DNA of 64,000 nucleotides from Tachypleus tridentatus (taxonomy: Eukaryota > Arthropoda > Merostomata > Xiphosura > Limulidae): contig NC_134830.1 of NCBI RefSeq assembly GCF_004210375.1, positions 61,747,576-61,811,575 on the forward strand. Reading direction: 5' to 3'. The translations under genes and the position numbers were made by a program. Numbering within the stretch: position 1 is the stretch's first letter; each line of letters begins with the position of its first letter. The notes below the pieces were generated by a model. That model ran no database searches and had not been told where the DNA came from. It saw only the letters and a program-made list of their open reading frames with translations. This document shows, one piece after another, positions 59,601 to 64,000 of this stretch.

Positions 59601-61553
59601 GACTATCTGCGCTAGCCGTCCCTAATTTAGCAGTTTAAAACTAAAGAGAAGGCAGCGACACATCACCACCTACTGCCAACTCTCGGGCTACTCTTTTACC
59701 AACAAATAGTGGGATTGATCGTTAAATTATATAGCCCACACGGCTGAAAGGGCGAGCAGGTTGGTGCAACCGGGATTCGAACCAGCGACCCTTAGACTAC
59801 GAGTCGAGCGTCTTAACCACCTGGCCATGCCCGGCTTTTTTTTTTTTTTTTTACCAGGATTACATTTCTTACCGACCCAGCATGGCCAAATGGTTAAGGC
59901 GCTTGACTCGCAATTGGAGGGTTGCGAATTCGAATCTCCGTTTCACCAAACATGCTATCCCATTCAGGCGTGGACACGTTGTAATGTGACGGTCAATCCT
60001 AATATTCATTGATAAAAGAGTAGCCTAAGAGTTGGCGGTGATAACTAGCTGTTTTCCCTTTAGTTTTAAACTGCTAACTTAGGGTCGGCTAGTGCAGTTA
60101 GTCCGTGTGTAGCTACAGCTATTTTCATTTAGTAACAGAGCAATGTGGTTAGCATTATAACAATATGAAATAATAGTAGTTACAGCAACGTTGTTAGGAC
60201 TGTAACTCAGTAAGTTAATTACTTTACTTATTAAACTTCTACTTAATTCAGACAATCTCATCTATTCATGTATCTTTTATAAATGAATCTTACTATGCTG
60301 CTACTTTGATAAATTTTCGAAGAAGTTGGACTCTTCTGCTCAGAGAAGATGCCAGGCAAAGCTCTGTGACGACCCAAAACTGAAGTTCGTTAAACCTCCG
60401 AAGGAAAACATCCAAATTAGACATGGATTTTCTAAATTGATGACGTCCAAATACCTGATAAATTAATTCATACTAGAAAAAAAAAAGGAAAACAAATATT
60501 TGACATGGTTTACTGTTCGTATAGGTGGAAGTAAATATACACTGACATAAGTACAGCACTTCAAATGGACTAAACCATTATACTGTTTTCAGATACAAAC
60601 TTTTTAGCTCATATCGCTATCTATCGACCGCGTTGAGATCTAATTACTGCCGCGGCTACTGAAGATTCTTTCTTTCCTGTTTTTTGGAATAGTTAAAATT
60701 AACGCAAAAAATAATCATAATAAAAGGCCATAATAATAGGTGAATAAATCAAAAAGAGCCGATAACAAATTAAGCGCGTTAAATGATCACATAAAAGTTC
60801 TAATGAAAACCCTTGTCCCAATCTTCCATCAAATAATTTTGTTAAACATATTACATTGATTTATTACATACTGTGAGAAGAAGGTTCGTAACGATTACCA
60901 ATAATCAGAAAGCAGAGAAACCGTTTCTCTTCGTAAGATGATAATTTTCTCAGTCTTATAAAGCATAACGACATTACAAATCAATGATTTCGCATCAGTA
61001 ACCCGACAGTGAACATTACGTGCAATTATTTCGAAATACAAATCATTCAATAGACGATTAGCTGCAAAGAACGAAAAACGCTGTCACCTATTGATTAGTT
61101 TTGAAGTACTGTCATTACCAATTCTACGGTAAAACTTTCGAGTCGTGATGAACGTAATGAAATTATAATGGAATATGAAGGCATAATATATAAAAACAAA
61201 GTAAGGCACAGTACAAAAACAGATTACCCTTTCGAAGCGGAAACTTGGATTCTCTTCGGATAAAGTTTGTAGCGCTAAATATTATAAACAAAGCGCCAAA
61301 ATTTTAGTTTCTTTAGAGAAAATTAACTATATTCTCTCTAATAATGCTTCAGACGTCTATTTTCATTGACTAGTTTTGTTGTTAACATCGAATCTGAAAG
61401 TGTACCCAAGAAAACAAAATATCTAACCTCATGAACCACAGTAAACAGTTCCCAGTCATAAAGAGACATCTGGTGCGCCAAATCATGACTACTAAAGGTT
61501 TCCAGTACATCGCCTGTTCCTTCCGATGGCCCTTCTTGTTCCGGCAAGGGTCT
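50556..61553 (-). CDS. Epac-type Rap guanine nucleotide exchange factor, C-terminal six exons
   Basis: Minus strand; six exons (61553-61428, 60472-60294, 58954-58660, 57757-57703, 55663-55609, 50631-50556) join in phase to 786 bases, 261 residues plus TGA. Epac proteins swap GDP for GTP on Rap1/2 when cAMP binds their N-terminal domains (family knowledge). What is visible is the CDC25/RasGEF catalytic domain: PLPEQEGP at its entry, [12 protein letters not shown], then [62 protein letters not shown]-type and HEGNKT and LVNFEKM motifs. It closes with [12 protein letters not shown] and LEPRRPC, the characteristic Epac end. PDZ-GEF (RAPGEF2) is excluded by that end and the [10 protein letters not shown] segment. 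Gene symbol would be RAPGEF3/4-like; I cannot choose. cAMP-binding, DEP, REM and RA exons must lie beyond 64000. No stops or frameshifts, so likely functional. Confidence 0.9.
50632..51927. other. Epac last intron, first part
   Basis: 50632-51927 shows no repeats I recognise and no credible exon. 51000-51600 is less AT-rich, but all frames are interrupted. Confidence 0.4.
51928..52118 (-). repeat. SINE family A, minus, tail truncated
   Basis: AGGAAGGCAGCTAGTTATCA to CACCCAGCCTTGTACG. The 99-codon plus frame here is SINE-derived. Confidence 0.8.
52237..52362 (-). other. Coding-like fragment in the Epac intron (1)
   Basis: 41 open codons ending TAG, read [20 protein letters not shown] then [13 protein letters not shown]. 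Charged and helix-like, balanced codons. Not recognised; may be a remnant of a mobile element or processed pseudogene. Confidence 0.25.
52478..52757 (+). repeat. SINE family A, plus
   Basis: GGCCCAGCATGACCAGCTTG head to AAAAACAAACCTAA. Confidence 0.9.
53387..53536 (-). other. Coding-like fragment in the Epac intron (2)
   Basis: 49 open codons then TAG, reading [20 protein letters not shown] and then [20 protein letters not shown]. Amino-acid composition looks protein-like, but I recognise no family. Same strand as fragment 1, 1 kb away. Confidence 0.25.
53690..54060. other. GC- and CpG-rich block of unknown origin
   Basis: About 370 bp clearly richer in G+C and CpG than its surroundings, with two overlapping plus-strand frames open for about 90 codons (one read [20 protein letters not shown]). 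No motif recognised. Could be part of an old mobile element. Confidence 0.4.
54061..54836. other. AT-rich intron sequence, nothing recognised
   Basis: No supported feature. Confidence 0.4.
54884..55154 (-). repeat. SINE family A, minus, next to a 26-bp tail fragment
   Basis: TTTGTTTTGGAATTTCGCAC to TTGGCCATGCCAGGCC. TTTAATTTCGCGCAAAGCTA at 54838-54857 is a tail remnant of another copy. Confidence 0.9.
55228..55499 (-). repeat. SINE family A, minus
   Basis: TTTGCTTTGAATTTCGCACA to ACCTGGCCATGCCGGGCC. Confidence 0.9.
55541..55626. repeat. 43-bp tandem duplication across an Epac splice donor
   Basis: TCTGATAATACAAGTGTATA starts at 55541 and 55584. The exon-proximal copy keeps the GT donor of exon e; the distal copy reads GC at that place. 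Confidence 0.88.
55609..55663 (-). CDS. Epac exon e (55 bp) with duplicated donor region
   Basis: Acceptor ATTTTATTTTCAG, donor ATCAG/GTAAAT. Two bases plus [17 protein letters not shown] plus two bases. An upstream GAA/GTAAGA inside the exon looks like a better donor but would break the frame into the last exon. Confidence 0.82.
55664..57702. other. Epac intron d-e
   Basis: Holds the 40-bp array below, a (CA)n tract at about 57189-57207, and a patch at 56440-56505 with three GCGAG motifs of unknown meaning. No exon seen. Confidence 0.4.
55941..56114. repeat. 40-bp tandem repeat, four copies plus a partial
   Basis: GGATCTAGTCTGAAAGTTAC starts at 55941, 55981, 56021 and 56061, with a degraded fifth at 56101. 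Lies in an Epac intron. Confidence 0.93.
57703..57757 (-). CDS. Epac exon d (55 bp)
   Basis: Acceptor TTTTGTGTAG, donor TTAG/GTAAGG. Encodes [18 protein letters not shown] plus one base; follows NFEKM as in other Epacs. Confidence 0.87.
57758..58329. other. Epac intron c-d, AT-rich part
   Basis: Nothing recognised until the SINE-B copy. Confidence 0.4.
58330..58456 (+). repeat. SINE family B, best-preserved copy
   Basis: Head CCCACCGCTAGTACAGTGG, loop-like TTTACAA (Val UAC-type anticodon position), B box GGGGTTCGATTCCCC and matching 3' acceptor CGGTGGG that pairs with CCCACCG. Tail CAGATAGCCCGATGTGGCTT then AGAAAACACACAC. The anticodon stem pairs poorly, so I call a SINE, not a tRNA gene. 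Confidence 0.8.
58660..58954 (-). CDS. Epac exon c (295 bp)
   Basis: Acceptor ATATATTACAG, donor ATG/GTGATT. 98 full codons from [11 protein letters not shown] to VNFEKM, the core of the catalytic domain including the helical-hairpin region that displaces the Rap switch (family knowledge). Confidence 0.92.
58955..59557. other. Epac intron b-c, AT-rich part
   Basis: No exon or repeat recognised. Confidence 0.4.
59558..59836 (-). repeat. SINE family A, minus
   Basis: TTTGTTTGTTTGTTTTTTTA tail; head complement CTGGCCATGCCCGGC abuts a T run of about 18. Confidence 0.88.
59876..60112 (+). repeat. SINE family A, plus
   Basis: CCCAGCATGGCCAAATGGTT head, B box reduced to CGAATTCGAATCTCC. Head-to-head with the preceding copy. 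Confidence 0.85.
60294..60472 (-). CDS. Epac exon b (179 bp)
   Basis: Acceptor with a long pyrimidine run, CCTTTTTTTTTTCTAG, donor TA/GTAAGA. It begins [13 protein letters not shown] and ends Phe-Ile-Lys-Val-Ala-Ala plus two bases. Fills exactly the gap between exons a and c expected from the Epac family. Confidence 0.88.
60473..61427. other. Epac intron a-b
   Basis: No repeat or further exon recognised. Confidence 0.4.
61428..61553 (-). CDS. Epac exon a (126 bp)
   Basis: Acceptor ACGTTTCAG, donor GAG/GTTAGA. 42 codons from Arg-Pro-Leu-Pro-Glu-Gln-Glu-Gly to Val-Val-His-Glu, phase 0 at both ends. It opens the RasGEF domain; the codons past the donor that stay open on the minus strand are intron. 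Confidence 0.87.
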
Positions 61554-61935
61554 CTGAAACGTATTCATATGAAAACAAATCGTATAAATTTCGCCCGCAT
61601 CTCAGAATAGTATTTTCATTCATAAACAAAAAATATATAAAAATATTATTTTTCTTTGGAAGAAAACGAATTTGTGCACATGAAAAATCACACGTCTACC
61701 CAGAGTGAAATATATAATTTTTAAGTATTTTATGTAGTTATACCAGATAAGGCTCTTCATGTTCACACTTTTAATAATACTAAAGTTTAATATTGAAAAT
61801 CATACACACATTTAATATAAATTAAAAGCTTCTTATGCTTTTTAGACTTACGATAAACTTACTTTAAAATTAATGACGTGAAATAAAGGATATTAGGTTC
61901 CATAGTTTAAAATAGCTTAATTTTTATTTTTGAGT
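61554..61935. other. Epac upstream intron, AT-rich
   Basis: No RA-domain exon recognised here. Confidence 0.4.
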
Positions 61936-62207
61936 CTGTTGTTTTTGAAATTCGCACAAAGCTACTCCAGGGCTATCTGCGCTAGCCGTCCCTAATCTAG
62001 CAGGGTAAGACTAGAGGAAAGGCAGCTAGTAATCGCCACCCACCGCCAACTCTTGGGCTACTCTTTTACCAACGGATAATGGGATTGACCGTCATATTAT
62101 AACGCCCCCACAGCGAAAGGGCGAGCATGTTTGGTGCGACGGAGATTCGAACCCGCGACCCTCAGTTTAGGAGTCGAACGCCTTAACCCTCCTGGCCATG
62201 CCGGGTC
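61936..62207 (-). repeat. SINE family A, minus
   Basis: CTGTTGTTTTTGAAATTCGC to TCCTGGCCATGCCGGGTCC. Confidence 0.9.
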
Positions 62208-63125
62208 CACATCAGATGAAGAAATTGCTCACCATTCAGAAGAAAATAAAGCACACGTAATTCAAAAAAATATATGTAGTTAGGTTTTTACTGGCTTGTT
62301 GACAAAACTGCACAGGTAAAAAACATTAATATCATAAAAATCTACTTTCTTTATAAACAAAAAACAATTATGTTTTTTAGTGTCAAACATTTTGGCGAGT
62401 CTATAACAGGAAAAGTGTGGATGTGTTTGTACTTTACTTCCTAATTAATTTCAATACATAAATTTTTCACAAGTGATTATTGTTTTTTTTTTTTTTGTCA
62501 AGTTTTCGTAGAGCTTCAGAAAGAAAGTTTTACGACAAGTTGCATTTGTAGCAAACCAGTTATAATATTTCAAGTGAAGTGAATCGGGTACAAACACAAC
62601 CTTTTTACTGCATGTGTGTGTGTGTGTGTGTGTGTGTGGAGGGGGGGTATTTATTCATGTATATACCATCTTATCCAAACAAAATAGTCTGAGTAAAGCG
62701 TTTTGTCTTTTACCCGTGATAGAGTTCAACTTTTTTTGCCAAACTCAAATTTGAGAGAAACAATTGACAAAACACACTGTACATTATGAGACATGATTGG
62801 AGAAGGAGCGAAAGGAGAGTGAAACAGATAGATATTCGAGTATCTAATAGCAGATGTCATTTCAGGTCAAGTAGCTTACAAACACATTTCTCGGGCATGC
62901 ATTCAATGTATTTGAATAGAGTTGTGGTTAGTTTGAAATTCCATTACAAAAACTAGGTGATGTTTATAAAACAGGATGATGCACTGCCGGGCGAAGATAG
63001 GCTTAGTGTCCCCGGATTGTGAATCTTAGAAGGCGTGATTATATTTTAACATATAAACGCGATTCGCATGTTGGGGCCATGGGTGCATTATAATAACGAC
63101 GTTCTAATACAACTTTGTGACGAAA
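62208..63125. other. Epac upstream intron with (TG)n
   Basis: (TG)n at about 62613-62637 followed by a G run. GGCCATGGGTGCATTATAAT near 63078 hints at a degraded SINE. No exon found. Confidence 0.4.
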
Positions 63126-63362
63126 CTATACACTATGAATTTCTGGTCCTTGATTTCCCCTATCCATCACATTACCAGTTAATCCAGTATGCCTTGTGGA
63201 TGAAATAAACGACATGCCCTTCTTTGAAACCGGACTTAATGTGTTGTACGAGTTGATGTTCGGAGACAAATGTTGGCTAGTCAGTCCCATTTCACGTTTG
63301 TTGTTTTTATTATCCAGTATTTCCATTGTTAATAGGTGTAAGAGGAGAACGAACACTGTCAT
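63126..63362 (-). CDS. Doubtful small open frame
   Basis: 78 codons beginning MTVFVLLLHLLTMEILDNKN, then a hydrophilic Ser/Asn-rich stretch with Lys-Arg and Lys-Lys pairs. The short hydrophobic start could be a weak signal peptide, but no family, splice support or homologue is known to me. It lies inside or upstream of the Epac gene on the same strand. More likely chance. Confidence 0.12.
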   Translation of the reverse strand: MTVFVLLLHLLTMEILDNKNNKREMGLTSQHLSPNINSYNTLSPVSKKGMSFISSTRHTGLTGNVMDRGNQGPEIHSV

Positions 63363-63425
63363 CCATTGAAATTAAAGTAGGCTAAATAGCATAGGTGATA
63401 AGCTAGAAAATGTAACAGATGATCG

Positions 63426-63850
63426 CCATCAGAGAGTCACTTCTTAACTTGTCATGTTTAGTATAGAACAGACAATTTGCCGTGCCGTTAGAGAATCACT
63501 CCCTAGCCTCCCTTGTTCAGTATACAACACACAATTCGCTGTGCCGTTAGAGAATCACTCCCTAACCTGCCTTGTTCAGTATACAACAGATAATTTGCCG
63601 TTCCGTTAGAGAATCACTCCCTACCCTGCCTTGTTCAGTATACAACACACAATTCGCTGTGCCGTTAGTGAATCACTCCCTAACCTGCCTTATTCAGTAT
63701 AGAACACACAATTCGCTGTGCCGTTAGAGAATCAATCACTCCCTAACCTGCCTTGTTCAGTATACAACAGATAATTCGCCGTGCCGTTAGAGAATCACTC
63801 CCTAACCTGTCATGTTGAGCATAGAACCGCTGTCTTACTGCATTATTAAA
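63426..63850. repeat. 59-bp tandem array, about seven units
   Basis: GTTAGAGAATCACTCCCTAA recurs at 63487, 63546, 63605, 63664 (GTTAGTGAATC) and 63723; the next is at 63786 after a 4-bp ATCA insertion. Each unit ends CAATTCGCTGTGCC. Confidence 0.92.
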
Positions 63851-64000
63851 GTCATTTCCTAACCTGGCGTATTTAGCGTAACACTCTAAGTTCCTGTCCC
63901 GCCCTTCCATAGTGAGCATCTCTCATAAAATTGCATTATAATGTCTTTTGTTTCTTTTCAGAAGAATATTCAACAAGAATGAAATGAAGCATTGGAAAAA
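63851..64000. other. Window end, nothing recognised
   Basis: No exon or repeat recognised in the last 150 bases. Confidence 0.4.

Noticed and set aside
63426-63850. CRISPR-like array
   Set aside because: Whole 59-bp units repeat without unique spacers, in a eukaryotic intron; it is a minisatellite.

Overview
The window is eukaryotic: AT-rich (roughly two thirds A+T by eye), intron-bearing, full of microsatellites and saturated with tRNA-derived SINEs. Two conserved animal genes are visible. The 5-HT1-type receptor reads like the arthropod family. The dominant SINE (head like GCCCGGCATGGCCA, tail AAACAAACAAAC) resembles repeats I associate with horseshoe crab genomes. I infer a chelicerate, probably a horseshoe crab; this is inference, not a database match.

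Layout. 1-35 kb is gene-poor: SINEs, tandem repeats, fold-back elements, a hAT-type MITE, diverged segmental duplicates, and three broken copies of one repetitive protein family (1-86, 10447-11524 and 32839-33690, all minus strand). Two of these copies keep the upstream region: a TATA box preceded by a 93-bp run of 19 five-base heat-shock units in unbroken register. 35.9-37.0 kb holds a complete, intronless-in-coding 5-HT1-type serotonin receptor on the plus strand, with a 5'UTR splice acceptor just upstream. A 74-bp tandem array starts inside its last codons. 39-50.5 kb is again repeats, including a 1.5-kb Tc1 element with long inverted repeats and a 240-bp mariner-type MITE. 50.5-61.6 kb holds the 3' end of an Epac-type (RAPGEF3/4) cAMP-regulated Rap exchange factor on the minus strand. 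I rebuilt it from six short exons (61553-61428, 60472-60294, 58954-58660, 57757-57703, 55663-55609, 50631-50556) whose phases all join to 261 codons plus a stop. Its upstream exons lie beyond the window. 61.6-64 kb is intron or flank with a 59-bp tandem array.

The two host genes are functionally related only loosely. 5-HT1 receptors usually signal through Gi/o and lower cAMP, and Epac is a cAMP effector. They are convergent neighbours about 13.5 kb apart, and nothing in the sequence shows co-regulation.

The most interesting signal is the pair of long heat-shock-element arrays upstream of the repetitive gene family. It suggests a mobile or amplified gene carrying its own heat-shock-responsive promoter.
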